From the NCBI RefSeq assembly GCF_900496995.4, contig NC_044022.1:18242938-18306937 (forward strand): a stretch of DNA of 64,000 nucleotides, in the 5' to 3' direction. The translations under genes were made by a program, and so were the position numbers. Each line of letters starts with the position of its first letter. Within the stretch, counting starts at the first letter, position 1. The notes below the pieces were generated by a model that saw nothing but the letters and a program-made list of their open reading frames with translations, had not been told where the DNA came from and did no database searches. This document shows positions 23,701 to 36,500 of this stretch, piece after piece. The DNA is from Aquila chrysaetos chrysaetos. Lineage: Eukaryota; Chordata; Aves; Accipitriformes; Accipitridae.

Positions 23701-26700
23701 ACACTCTACAGAATGTGGTCTTTTCCACTTTTTACTGCAATAAGGTTTTCACTTCAGTTCTAGGAAAGCGACTCTACAGAAGGTTTGTAAACTCTAGCCT
23801 CTTTGCAAGAATAGCGGTGTTCACTGCTCTCCAGATGGAAGCATTACCCGCAAATAACTGCACTGACATTTTCTTCTTTGCCCTCTTACTCTCTTGCCAC
23901 AACCACATTAATAAGTCAGTAAGAGCAGGAAATAGAGACCAAGTTGTTTCAGATGACTAATAGAGTTCAGATACCCCAATTAATTTGGTGTCCAACATAA
24001 GGCATCTTAAAAGAACCTCAATTTTTCAGCAAATAGTCATTTGGCATTATACGAAGATAAAATAACATTCAATAATCTCAAAGAAGATGCCAAGTACCAA
24101 TTAAATCAAGCGCGAACACCTTCGGGTTTCATTAGGACTTCTCACAGACTTGGAGATAAAGGAATTATATATTATTTCTAAAATATTCACTTATGCCTAT
24201 CTAGAAATTATGCTTTTGTACCCTGCACATTTGAAAGTGCAGTCACTGCACTTTACTATGCTGAACTGAACTCCATAATTGCAAAGCATTTTTTAATAAT
24301 GTGGTCTTTTTTTCCCCTATATTTCAAAGAAACAGAAGGATAATGTATTGTTTGTAACAGTACTGACAAAACACCAGAGCGCTCTACTAATAGCAGCTTT
24401 TCCTTTGCATCATCCTTCATCAATTCCCTTTGATTTCCTATCATTGTTTCGCTTCCCCAAAATAAACATTTTGTCCCCTTCTTTTGTGATGAAACAGTTA
24501 AATATAGGCAGGGAACTGGTAAGCATTATGGTAATGCTCTCTAAATATAATCCTTGGAAATGTATTATTTATTATCCTAACAGTTGTATTTTCATTGAAT
24601 AAGTTCATTTTGGGTTAACCCTCTACAAACTTCTGCCTCAACAGAAAAAACAGGGCTGTTGGCAAAACTACTCCGGGGCTTTTCAAATGCTCAGGTGTTA
24701 CGGTGTAATCCACAGTCAATCTTACCTCTGGCATCTTTGCAACACCTACATTTTTGCCTAAAAGACACCTTACCTGTGAATGTCCCTTCCCTGCATACGT
24801 GCAGAACAGATGTCTGAACTTTGTGATTGTCTCACTATCTTGGCATGTTTTCCACACAGTACATACATATTGGGTCTTAACCATGCTTTCTATATATGTA
24901 TTCTAATATCTACATTCTGTATCTGTATTGGTATCTATATCTACCCATCATTTGTATTTCCTGCCATCTTTTGCTGTGTTCAAAATCAGCTCTTTCAGTA
25001 TCTTCATCACTGTAGTTGTTGTGGCTCTACTACCAATTCCATACATAACTGCCCTATACATACTTCCTCAAACAATTTTATGTTTATACTATGAAGAGCA
25101 AGAAACGGGGAGAGCAGCACACTGAAATAATGCTCTGTTGTTGTAATCTTGGGTCAATGTTTTTCTCTGTCAGAACTTCAGCAACAGTAGACTATGAAAC
25201 CTGTGGTCACTCTAAAAAGCTGCTAATTTTAAAAAGACCACCAGTTGCAAAATTTTAAAAGCGGCAGGGCTTACTCTGAGGGTCATCCTTTTTCTTCGCT
25301 TTCCTGCAGAATTCTAGCAGCTCCAGCCTGCTTGCCTTATAAGCCAGGCAGTGAGACTGATGCTCTCTTGAACTGCCATTTCAGTTTACTGATAAACAGA
25401 TCAAGCACAGAATGCTTTATTTTTCTAGCTTATTTTATTGTGGTGACTCTTCCTAATGTCAAATTAAAACTCCGCTCCCTCTATTTCCAAACTATCCACT
25501 AAGTTTTAAAAAAAACCCCCCAACCACAATCATAGTTACCATAGAAACTATCTCTAAGATACAGAACAATTTCTTAAAGTCTGCAGAGGAGTACTGAGTA
25601 TCATCAGAGCCGTGATACAATGCTTCAGAAGAAAATGAGGGATGGGATGTGCTCCAGAGCCTGAATTTCTCACAAGTTTCTCGCAGTGATGAAGAGTGTC
25701 TCTGCCAAAATAGGAATGGCTATTTGCACAGTGAACTGACTTATCAGTGGGTCACACAAGTATCACAAGTCCATCACAAAATAATAAAACAGAGTAATAA
25801 AACTTATCCCTTCGCATCTTCAAGTTGTTACACTTGTTAAGAGTATGACTGGGGTGCTACATCAGTCCCAGGCGGTGGATAATATTCCCTGCATTTGTGT
25901 TCGTATCTGTGAAAGAATGACAGAATTCCTCTGGATGGAAATAATGTGTTATCTGGTCTTCTCATGATACTGACATCTTCCAGTCTTGCAATGCTATGAG
26001 GAAAACAAATCTCTTGTCATTTCAGCCCATAAATGGCTCCCTTTGGCATTAAAAAGTCTGTAAAAAACATAATTACAATTGCAAAAAAACAGAGACAAAA
26101 CCCAAGTAACAGATCCCACATGCATTCCCGACACATGACATCTCAGGCGTAAGTGCAGACACTTTTCTACTCAAAGATGCTGCCAAACGAAAAAAATGTC
26201 AATGCTATTTGTTCCTGCTACTAAAAAAAATATGTTTTCTGAACTGCATTTCAAAATCACTTTGTATTGAGAATGCCTGCTGGAACACAATTCAGAGCTG
26301 TTACAGGAGAATTTTGCTACCACCTTCTGGCTGACAGAAATACTTAGCACTTATTTAACCAGCGTACACTGAGTTCGTAACACGTTTGCCATTTTTTCAG
26401 TCTGCACTGCACTCTTCACACATTACTGCCCCATTTTCTTTAATACAGAAATAGGAAATACAAAAAAGTTACACCTTCATTTTGCAAACCTTTCTGATAA
26501 AAAGAAAAAAACAAATTGCAAAGCCTAAGTAATGAATTTGAAAGTTTTTAAGGATTTCAAAATCATTGTTTTGTAACTGAGAAGATTTAAATTTATCATA
26601 ATCAAAATTAAACTTCTTGACATAAAACTAAGTGGGTTTTTCCCACTTCTTATCCCTCCCCAAAAAGTGTTGTGGTTCAATTCAATTTATTTCATTTAGT

Positions 26701-29700
26701 TATCAATGAACAGAGAAATCCATTGTTTACGTCACTGTAACAATAATTCACAAAAGGTGCACTCTTGTAAAGTCTTTCGCACACTTTTCCCATTGCACAT
26801 GTGATTTAGTCCCACTAACTTCACAGCACCAGAAACAAAGACTATCAGTATGCTGGATGGCTGCTTTTACTTGAATACAACTGCTTTCAGCAAATTGAAT
26901 GAAAAAAAAGCATAACCAGATCACAGTCTTGTTAGCTGTGTTATGACCTTTTCTACCGTTGCCACAATTTATTCTTAAAACTTCTGGAGTTAACGTAACA
27001 AAATCAGCACTTCCTTCTTTTGCTCTTAAGTAACTATCCAGCCTTCAGCTCAAGAAAAGCCTGAAGCTGTAAGATTAAAGGTTCAGAAACTTGATGATAA
27101 AAAGAACTTTGTATTAAACATTTTAAATACTCTTATTTTTAAAATAACGTCTGATGTGGAGAAATGTCCAAGAGAGCACCTTGAATGAGTCTGGCAATAC
27201 TGACCAAGTGGGAGAAATCACATGAGCAAAGAGAACAGGAATAAAGGTCATCATTACTTTCCGTAACTAAGACCAGGTCACTTCATCTAATCTAAGTCCT
27301 TTCTGTTGCTGAAACAGGTGGTCAGAACACCCCCTCACCATGCACAAAATCAGATTTAGTTGTGTTAGTTCCCCCCAGGGTGAAAAGAGGAAAAAGGACA
27401 AGAAGCTGGAGATGGGGCAAATGGAAGCTTAAACATTCTGTGAAAATATCCACCAAATTAAAGTGCACGTTACTACAGTGTAATGTTTAAGTATCCAATC
27501 TATATTTAGTTTTTGTTCTTCTCCCAGTAGTATTTATGTAATCCATCAACTTTATTTTCAAGTTGCTCTGGGTCACAGCATTAGTGCACTATATGTACCT
27601 ATATGAACTACCTGAGTATTTTCTCTCATCTAGGGAGCTGAATTTTTTTAAGTTTCATCATAGCATTTATGTTTCATTATTCACAGATTCTGTTGTATTT
27701 CACCGTTGTTTCAGATGCAGGAAGAATGAAAAAGATCATTATAATACATGCATCACTGCAAGTTATTACAAAGTACCACTCTACAGAAAGGCTGTACAGA
27801 TTGCATTGAAGAGGTTCTACTCTCTGCAGCTAGGTCAAAAAAGGCACAGAAAAATCTGAGTGGGAAGGCACCAATGTATTATTTGGACTTGACCCGTATC
27901 CTATTGAACTCAACAACGAAATTTCCAGTCTCCTTAGCAGGACCTGAAAGCAGACTTTTGAAAACTGATTAAAAAATTATAATGTTTTCTAGGTTTCAAA
28001 GGCCCCTTGAGAATCCAGCCATAAGTGACTAAGCCTCTCAAAATGAAATGCAGGCACCTAGGTTACTTAGATGACACCTTTGAAAATTCTGCCTTAAATG
28101 AATTCTTACGATCACACGGCAAACCTATGCTAAAGCCAGATATCAAAAGCAAGCGCTGAGTCTTAATGAAGCATCTACTCAAATTCAGGCCATGTTTTGG
28201 CAGCAAGCACTCAGGTGGATTATTAGAAACGGGTGCTGTTTAATCTCTCTTACCTCCTGGGAGAAAACTGGCATTTAAAAAATGTTAGCAACAGCAATCA
28301 CAGAAGGGGGAGAAAAGTATTCTCTCCTAAAAAGCCAGTTGTTCTGCTTCTCCACAAGATGTGATGTTTTAAGATGTTCTGCCCATCAAATCTGAGCATA
28401 TTCAGTTGAACTGGACAGTTTCTTGCAAACTCTGCATGCTTTTGACTCTCTTAGCTTTAGAGGGATTTACATTTGTATTTTAAACCTCTGCTAAGCTTCC
28501 TAAAGAAAGGATTTGTTTAATTATTTCAAATTTTGATATTTCCAGATCTGAAATGGAGCTACCTGCCTTGACTGTCAATGAGTCCCCAGGATCCCTTTAA
28601 AATTCAAGGACTCCCTGTCTGTTCCAAGGAATTTGAAGGAGCCCAAAATGTCCTTTGCCACTGATGAGAATCCAAAACATTCCGCTGCAACAGGTGCTAC
28701 CCACATAGCAGCCCTAGTCTGGAGCTAGAGTCCTGACAATCTTCTCCCCCGCCCCCCCCCTCAGTTTTATTCAAATCTGGTTTAGTTTGTGGGTTTTTTT
28801 GCAATCCTAGAATTGGCAGTTCTGCATGAACAATGTCCTGGTTTGCAGACAGCGGGATGAAAGGCTCCTCACCAAACAAACTGGCAAGCAAATCAGCAGA
28901 TTCTGCATTTTGCAAAGTGAACTGAAACATGCCGTTTCTTTACAGATTTGGGTTTTACAGTGAAACCCTGCCATTTCAAATGCTTGGAAATAGATGGGGT
29001 AACTTTTGACTGGTAGGAACTCAAGATGGCTTTTGGCAGAGGAAATCTCTGTACAGAATCTATCTCTGTGCAAAAAGGGGGATATAAACCCCTCTGCTAT
29101 CAGCCAGAAAACACATCCAGCATGTCAGGACACACAGAAAGCATTCAGTGTCCAAGACAAGGGTGCACTGACATGCTACCTAGCAGTGACAGCCAACGGA
29201 GGGTAACGTTACTAAAACACATCAGATCTGATTATAAATTTTCAAGCTTAGAGCACAATAAATAGACAACATTTCTGCTTGCCTAAAGCTGTCTTTGCAA
29301 AGAATTGCCTTGCAATCTATCTTCTGGCAGAATTCAACACCACGTTCTGCTCATTTCACCTACCTGTTTGGTCCAAAGCAGCAAATACAGTTCTTGGTAG
29401 AGGCTTCCTACTTCGTACAGAGTGCCTTGAACTGAAAACTTCCATAACAAGTCCTTAAAGTATTGAACTATTGCTTTTAGGAACATAAATGTTAACAATA
29501 ATACAATGTGTAGTATTTCATGGTAGACAGGTGTAAAGGATGAGAAAGCTTCACATGACAGTGGGCATCTCCATGGTGTAATAAGAAAACATTTTTCACG
29601 GGTTCTCAAGACCACAGGACAGGCAGTAGCTCTGCACTCTAAAAGGCAACATGCATTCCTGGTTGTACTAGTTCAATCTGTCCAACTACCACTTTGGGCG

Positions 29701-32689
29701 AATGTGTTGCTGTGATGCTTCAATCTTCTGGTCCAGATTGCGGATAATGAATCTCAAATTAAAAAGGATTTTCTCTGAGAAAAAAGAGATTGAACTCCTT
29801 CACCACAAGAGAAACTCATTTTTACTGTCTGATCATCTAATTTGACCCCCTGAGTAACAAGACACAGGAATTTCCTGGAGCAATTCCTGCTTCAGTTACA
29901 TAACTTGTGCTTGAAAGACACTGGTTTATGTATACATGTATGTATATGTATATATATATATATATATATATACACATAAAACCAATAGATACCATACAAA
30001 ACCAATCATCCTTTTAAAGCTTCCAGCAATGAAATAATAACAATAATCCCATCACTCATCACTACTCTTAAGAATGTGCATCTGACTTCTGGATTACAGA
30101 TGTGTAGCTTCCCTTTCCAGCCACTGATTTTTCCTATCCCTTTCTGTTAACCTCAGTGACCGTGTATCAAAAATGGCAGTTTTCCATGGAATTATACAAA
30201 CTATGACCAAGTCTTAACTTTCTCTAGAATCACTTCAAAATTCCCCTTAATGAGAACATTTCTGACATTTTGTAATCATCTATGATCAGAAAAAAAAACC
30301 CAACTGTGTTCTTACCAACAGTATGACTGGCACTGACATATTATTTCCCACCAACTTTTTAAGTCTATCCAATTGCATACACACATACAAGTCCAGAGCA
30401 CCAGCACATTCTCCTGTGTATGTCTGTTCATTGTAGAACACTGCTTCCATACTTTATTAAGTGTAGATTTTCTGATGTGAGAAAAATAGAGCATGTGTAA
30501 ATAAAATAAAGTTATATGAACACAAATCTTTGACTATTTCTCAGATAAGGCGTCTCAAGATCCCATTGTTAAAGACATTCTAAAAGTTTGTCTAACACTC
30601 TGGAAGATTTTGCAACTGTAAGTAAAGGACTAAACTCATTGAAAGTTATATAAGTACTTTTCATGTTTTAAGTTCTAGGGACCCAAAATCCAGCAATCAA
30701 CCATTAGACAGCATTCCTTATCATTCTGAATCTCGGTTAAAAACAGAGGTTTCTACCCAAAATATACAGGAATAAATGACAAATCTATTATGCACACAAG
30801 AACATGTTTACCTAAATCTTTGAACAAGTTACTCCCCGTATTTTCAAACCTGGGTTGACAATCTTTTACACCTTCCAAGCACAGAAACTGCTTTTTTTAA
30901 GCCATGTGGACTTCTGTGAGATGACTATTGTGTACTTTGAATCTGTAGTGTTTTGTGTGGGCAGAATATTCGCTATTTCAAAAGACTCACTTAATTACAA
31001 ACCACTATTTGCTTGTACACTGTTCTGTGAAACAAAAATCTCATTCTATTTAACATCACCTACAAAGAGGACAGATACAGCTCGGTTACCCTTCAGAGAA
31101 CCAATTTTATGTGTGTGTGTTAAAAGTAACAACAAACTGAGTTTTCAGATTAGTTTTTCATTTTCTTTAATGTGATACACTACAGAATTTTGAACTATGA
31201 AGCAAATACATTCTTGATGGATTTGTTTCTGAAAGATCTAAAGGCATGTCTATCAGTGAGATAGTAATTAGGTGTTGAATAGCACCACCTGATACTTTTT
31301 GTGAACTATATGGATTTTAAATTTTATTTTTCTCCCCACAAGTTTCCTCTGTGAGTGTTTGAACCAAACTATATTACTAAGGTCATAGGAATGCTACTGT
31401 TTAACCCAGTAAATATCATGCTGGTAAAGTAATGCTTTCTGTATTTTTATACAAATATTCTCAGAACAGAAATTAACGCTCCCTCTGCAGAAGCATAACT
31501 TATTTGCATTGCACAAAGCCAAAAAATGTTGGCTCCTTCTAAAATGGAAGTATGCTCGCTCACTATGGATGAAATGCAACCACAGTCACAGAAATAGCAC
31601 AAAACTTATTTTATGGATATAAATCAGGCCTTTATTCTTATGTGCTACTTTCATTGACAGCGAGTAACATGAATTTCATGTTTTAAGAACAATTCTTAGC
31701 CCTACGATAACAATGCAAATACACCTACTTTAATGATACACCGTTTCCATCAGTCGTCTTCTTATAAAATAAGGTATCCAACAAACAGAAACAACTTAAG
31801 TGCTTTCTATGTAAAAAGGGAAGCATAAAAGTTAGTTATATTCTTACTCCTCCCCTTTCTTTCCAAATTGTTACCACCACATGTATTTATACTTTAAATG
31901 CTCCTGGCAAATAGCAAAAGAATATTTTTTTCTCCTTGAAACCTTATCCTCCCAGTCTCACGACAGGCCATGGTGGGAGCTCAGATCAGAAGCAAGCACT
32001 TGCTATTTGATGGCTCAAGCAAACGCGTATCTTTGTGCAAGATATAAAGATAATGAAGCAAGTGGAGCGCATCTCACAAACTTACAAGTTTCCAGAAGTT
32101 TAGGACTACGTTAGCAGCAGTCTCCTGATTATCCTTTTTGCATCCTTAAACTCCCTTTAAAGAAGCACTTGTAGGGATCACTTCATCAGCTCATTCTACG
32201 CACACGTGCTTCAGGATTTGTCGTATGCCGTATGAACACCTAGGCATTTCTATCTTAAAAACTGTGCAGTAGAAGTTTAATTATAAGAAACCATTTTGTA
32301 TTTGCCTGCAGAAATGTAACTAGCTATAATTATTAAATACAACCTATTATAATACATCAAAGAAGCTGGCACACTATAGAGGACACATAAAATCGGTCAG
32401 CTGACAGGAGCATTCAGGGTAACTTTCAGGGAACTGCAAGAACATAATTAAAAAATTATCTTTTTCACAGTCATTTCTGGCGTTGGTATCTTTGTTTCTG
32501 CGCAAACGAGACAATCCTTTAATACACACACATAAGTACTTTTCAAAAATTAAACTCACATGTATCATAGGCATTTAGGAGGTAAGCACTCATAGTTTCC
32601 TAACCAGTCTTTTTATGTAGCCAAATATTTTTTGAAGTGACTTAGACAACCTAACATTCTCAAAAGAAAAAAAGCTAAAAACTCGCCAG
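20760..32689. other. Gene-poor intergenic DNA upstream of CHORDC1
   Basis: About 12 kb of AT-rich sequence with short chance ORFs only. Simple repeats occur at 28,744-28,760 (C-run) and 29,926-29,978 (TA). A somewhat GC-richer patch at about 22,880-23,200 has open frames on both strands but stops interrupt any extended reading. No splice-flanked exon, RNA gene or named transposon was recognised. Confidence 0.5.
29926..29978. repeat. TA/TATG microsatellite
   Basis: Alternating TATG, TACATG and then an uninterrupted (TA)n run at about 29,949-29,973. A simple tandem repeat likely to vary in length between individuals. Confidence 0.9.
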
Positions 32690-33068
32690 AGGCTGAGCAT
32701 CCCCTCCACCAGCCCAGCAACAGCACCGCTCACGGGCTGAGGTGCTCGCCGGCTCCTGGCGACTCCAGACCGCGGAACAGCACCGCCGTTCAGCGGCACT
32801 CCCACACACGGGCCCGCTGCGGCCAGCCTCCCTCAGCACCCCCCGGGCCCAGCCGCCGGACGCGGCCGTGAGGAGGCCGGCCCGGCGCGACGGGGAGCAC
32901 CGCGGGGGGGGCCGGCGACAACCCGCCTCCTTCTGCTGCGGATGAAGGGCTTTCCAGGGCTATTTCAGCCCGGCGCCAGCCTTGCCGCGGGCGGCGAGGC
33001 CGCAGAGTCACCGGGGGACGGCGGCGCTCGCCCTGCCCGGCGCCATCCCGCCTCCGCGCCGCCTCACC

Positions 33069-33078
33069 GCGCATGCGC
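33069..33078. promoter_or_regulatory. NRF1-type palindrome, site 1
   Basis: Exact GCGCATGCGC, the known recognition palindrome of nuclear respiratory factor 1, a common activator of housekeeping CpG-island promoters. Binding is inferred. Confidence 0.7.
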
Positions 33079-33113
33079 GCCGCCACACACGCGCCCGCCT
33101 CATCCGCCTCGCC

Positions 33114-33123
33114 GCGCATGCGC
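33114..33123. promoter_or_regulatory. NRF1-type palindrome, site 2
   Basis: Second exact GCGCATGCGC, 45 bp after the first and inside the second copy of the tandem unit. Confidence 0.7.
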
Positions 33124-33183
33124 ACCGCCACACGCGCCCAGCTCTCCCGCCTCGCCGTGCGCTCCCGCCTCACCTTCCTCACC

Positions 33184-33193
33184 GCGCATGCGC
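33184..33193. promoter_or_regulatory. NRF1-type palindrome, site 3
   Basis: Third exact GCGCATGCGC, 70 bp after the second. All three lie about 300-430 bp upstream of the CHORDC1 start codon. Confidence 0.7.
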
Positions 33194-33322
33194 GCCGCGG
33201 CGGCCCGACACCCGGCTCCTTCTTCTCCTTCCTCTTCCTCCTCCTCCTCTCGCTCTGGCAGCGGCTCCCGCGCCGGGCGGCGGCGCCTGCGCAGCCGTGG
33301 CTGCCCGCTCTCCCCTTCCCCC

Positions 33323-33345
33323 GAAGCTTCGTGAAGATTCCGGAA
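33323..33345. promoter_or_regulatory. CHORDC1: Heat-shock element, five exact units
   Basis: Five alternating GAA and TTC triplets stand at exactly 5 bp steps: GAA 33,323, TTC 33,328, GAA 33,333, TTC 33,338, GAA 33,343. A weaker CTC follows at 33,348. HSF1 trimers bind arrays of at least three such units, so this is a very strong match. It lies about 150-170 bp upstream of the CHORDC1 start codon. CHORDC1 is known as a heat-inducible HSP90 partner, and the element gives a direct sequence basis for that. Confidence 0.85.
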
Positions 33346-33346
33346 G
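33340..33346 (+). promoter_or_regulatory. ETS core overlapping the heat-shock element
   Basis: CCGGAAG, the classical ETS/GABP core, shares its GGAA with the fifth heat-shock unit. ETS sites are frequent in TATA-less CpG-island promoters. Use of this one is inferred. Confidence 0.5.
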
Positions 33347-33495
33347 GCTCCGGCCGGCTCTTTCCGCCGAGGGAGCTGACCCGCCTCCGCCCTCCCCGGC
33401 GCTGCCCGGCTTCCGCCTGCCGCCCGCCGCTCCGCCGGGCTGCGCTCGCCCTCCCGAGCGGCGGGGCGGGGAGCTCCGCCGGCCGCTCCGCCGCC

Positions 33496-33559
33496 ATGTC
33501 CTTGCTGTGCTACAACCGGGGCTGCGGCCAGCGCTTCGACCCCGAAACCAATACGGAGG
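33496..33559 (+). CDS. CHORDC1: CHORDC1 exon 1 (coding part)
   Basis: Encodes residues 1-21 plus the first base of codon 22, with the opening Cys pair of CHORD-I (C5, C10). The GTGGGT donor follows at 33,560. ATG was chosen from the Kozak match and the family N-terminus [11 protein letters not shown]. Intron 1 is about 5.4 kb. Confidence 0.96.
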
Positions 33560-36500
33560 GTGGGTGAGAGCGGCGGGGAAAGGCGGCGGGGGCGCGGGGT
33601 GCCTCCCTCACTGCCCCCCCTCAGCTTTCGGTGTGGGGGGGATGTGAGGGAGGGCGTCCCGGAGGGGTTACGAGGGGTCTGCGGTGTGTGTCCGTGTGTC
33701 CGTCCCGCCTTCGCCTGTCTGCTGCTGCGGGGTGCCGCTCCGGGCTCGCTTCTCCCCGCGGAGGCTCCTCGTGTTTTCACGCGGTGGTTTGTGTCGCTTT
33801 GGGGGGGGGGGGGGCCCGGTGTGGTACAGCGGTGCTGCAGGTTGCTCCGTTACCGGCTTCGCGGCAGCCGCACCGCGAAACCCGCCGGGGCCGGGGGTTG
33901 TCCCTTCGGCGCGGGGCTGGCGGCGAGGCTGGCGGCGAGGCTGGCGGCAGGGCTCCCGCGGGATGGAGGAACCGCGGCGGGACGGGGGAGAGGCGGCACG
34001 GAGCAGTTCCCTGCGCTGCTGTCTTACGTTCTAAGGGTAGAAACGGGAGGCCTTGAGCAACACACGTTTTTCCTTTGAGAGGGCCTCCGTGGGTGTTGCA
34101 TACATAGCAGTTATCAACTATTTTTTTTTTTTTTTTTAATTGTAGTATGTGGACTTGCAGCAGGTAATTAAATTTATCTTATGATACCTGTATGTCTGCT
34201 TTGCCAAGTGCTGTAAGCTCTAGCAGCGCTTCCCCTATATATACTGGGAATCCAGTACCTAGTGAAACATCTTTAAAGCGCTATCACTTTACGTTTCATA
34301 ATTCCATGGAGGCTGCAAAAGGGTGATCTGAGTTTGCAGTAGGCTTGTCCTTAGCTGGTTTGTGAAGTAGCTCTGTTGGCTGAATCTCTAGAGTGGCCTC
34401 TCTGCATTAGCTTAATTTTTAGCAACCCACAAGATTAGAAGTATGTTCTAACATGTGCGTATTCTGTGATTAAGAGCCATGGTGTAAAGTGCGTTTATTT
34501 TTCTGAGCTAAATATTTCCAAAGACAGGGGCAGCATTTTGAGTAAGACTCGCTAATGTTAGTAACAGCAAAAGCAGGCACGGTTGTGGAATGCTTCCATT
34601 GAGTGATCTCTTCCACCACCATCCCCTGTGCCCCTTTGACCCAAAGACAAAGCAGGCAGGGGTTTTTAGACTAAAAATTCTTATTGGGGCTTCATGACCT
34701 CTACTTGTTACTAAAATAACAGTCTTTGCCGTGTGTTCCTGTGTTTGTGATCAAGTTGTAGTAAGCTCGATCTGGTCAGCGTGGCCCTATGCTAACTGTG
34801 ATGCTTGGATTGGGGAAAACAACTTCTTGAGATGAAGTTTGCTTCAGTAAGTGACTGGAACACTTACTGGAATTACTGTCTCCTAGACTAAGCAGTTCTA
34901 AAGGTAAACATAGTTATTCACAGACCACTTCAGAAAATCAAGTTTGATGTTTTCTGCGGAAGTAGAGTGATTATAACTTTTGGCATCCCTAAACTTGACA
35001 AAGGTCAATGGGATGATTATTACTTAGGCATCTAAATCCACATTTATCTGTGTATGGCTGTCAAGTTCAAATGTTTGTTTGTGTTTCAGAACTGTGTTTG
35101 GAGTTACCTCAAAAATATTATGGGGATTAAAGCTAGAACATGTGTTAAACAGACACCAAAGTACTTATTCCTTTAAGAAGTTTTGCATTGACATAATCTA
35201 ATATTTAACTTTAGGATAAATATATTATTAGGAAGTTTTCTCAAATGAAGATAGGTAGAAAATAAGGCCTTCTGGCCCCAAAGCAGTTTTGGATCTTTCA
35301 GGGTTTTTTTGTCTACATTCAGCCTGCGGTATAGATATTCCCATAGTCATGACTGATGTAAGAGGCCGCTAATCTTCTCTTCAGAATCTGATGGCTGAAA
35401 TAATATATGTATGTATTTTCTGTAGAAACTCTCATTGTTTCCAAAAAATGAGCAAGTGGCAACTGGCTGGCATGGACTGTATGCCTCTTAAAGAGAGGCA
35501 GAAAAAACAGCCTGAGGGAAAGCATTAAAGGTATGTCTACACAGTTGTGACCGAGTGCACAGTTATGAATTCATCTGTGGCATGCCTGGCAAGGTACAAA
35601 TTTCACATGCATTTGAGATATGTTAACTACTAGTTAATCCATACTGTTAAAGACTTGTGTAGCATCTGATGTAGAAGGTAGAATTTAACCTAAAGTGGTA
35701 GTAGGTTTTTAATTTTTTTTTAACTTTTTTTTTTTAACCTGTCAATGACCATATGAACATTTCTAATCCATTTCAAGGCCTGGTCAAATTTTATGACTAA
35801 AACAGTGGTATGAGGTAATACATGCACACTTTGGCATAGGTTTGAAAGCAGTGCTGCTTAAAGACAGTTGAAAAGATGGCATGCAAAACCAGCCTGAAAT
35901 TGTGTATGTTATATGTGTTTGTCTCGGTTTCTTCACCGGGCTGCAATGTTTTTTTTCATTTAGGCTATAATTTGGATCTTTCTTAATGTGGTTTAATTTG
36001 GTCCATTGCCAGAACAGAAGCACATACTCTTTTGTGTTTGTTTATACCTTTTTTTCCTTAGATCGAACTTAGTGATGTTGCACCCGTGGGATAAATGTGA
36101 TCACAGAGCTGATGAAAACTTACTTTATGTATTTCTGAGGTGACGTGAGTGAGAGATGTTGTTGCAAGAAATGATAGCTTAGATTTTTGGAGTCTGTCTG
36201 CCCAGAGTCAGGTTTTTCTTAACCTTGTCTGGTTCTCACAGTTCAAACTCTGTTCCTATAAAGTGCACCCCGTAATCCTCTGTCTTCCCCACCATTTTCT
36301 GTTTCTCAGGCTGAGCCTTTCTTTTCTCTGTGAACTATTTATAAGCTCTTGCCGTACCACGTTTGTCCTGTTTTCTATGGGTTTTTTCCAACGCTGTGAG
36401 AAATACAGTGGAATTAGCTTCCTAGCTTCAGCAACCACTTGAAGGCATCACCTTCCTCAAGATGCTGAATGAACCTCATCAGGTTTAATGACCTTCCATT

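Larger units (their letters stand above)
33062..33140. repeat. 45-bp tandem duplication in the CHORDC1 promoter
   Basis: Two adjacent copies of a unit of about 45 bp, each running GCCTC(A/G)CCGCGCATGCGC followed by a CCGCCACAC segment and CGCCC. The first NRF1-type palindrome sits in copy one and the second in copy two. A partial third relative is seen around 33,140-33,195. Confidence 0.7.
32690..34080 (+). promoter_or_regulatory. CHORDC1: CpG island and TATA-less promoter of CHORDC1
   Basis: GC content and CpG density rise sharply from about 32,690 and fall again by about 34,080, in an otherwise AT-rich window. The island covers the CHORDC1 start codon (33,496), the presumed 5' UTR and the first 0.5 kb of intron 1. 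It contains three exact NRF1-type palindromes, a five-unit heat-shock element, an ETS core and a GC box (GGGGCGGGG at about 33,462-33,470). I see no TATA box. The long GC-rich frames that open across it on both strands are composition artefacts. The transcription start cannot be fixed from sequence alone, but is likely between about 33,200 and 33,450. Confidence 0.88.

Noticed and set aside
32790-33780. Two long minus-strand ORFs (235 and 226 codons) antisense to CHORDC1 exon 1
   Set aside because: They lie in the CpG island, where stop codons are rare. Their translations are Arg/Gly/Ala/Pro-rich with no domain, and they overlap promoter motifs.
32942-34078. Several plus-strand ORFs of 97-221 codons around the CpG island
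   Set aside because: They are out of frame with CHORDC1 or read into intron 1, and are explained by GC-rich composition.
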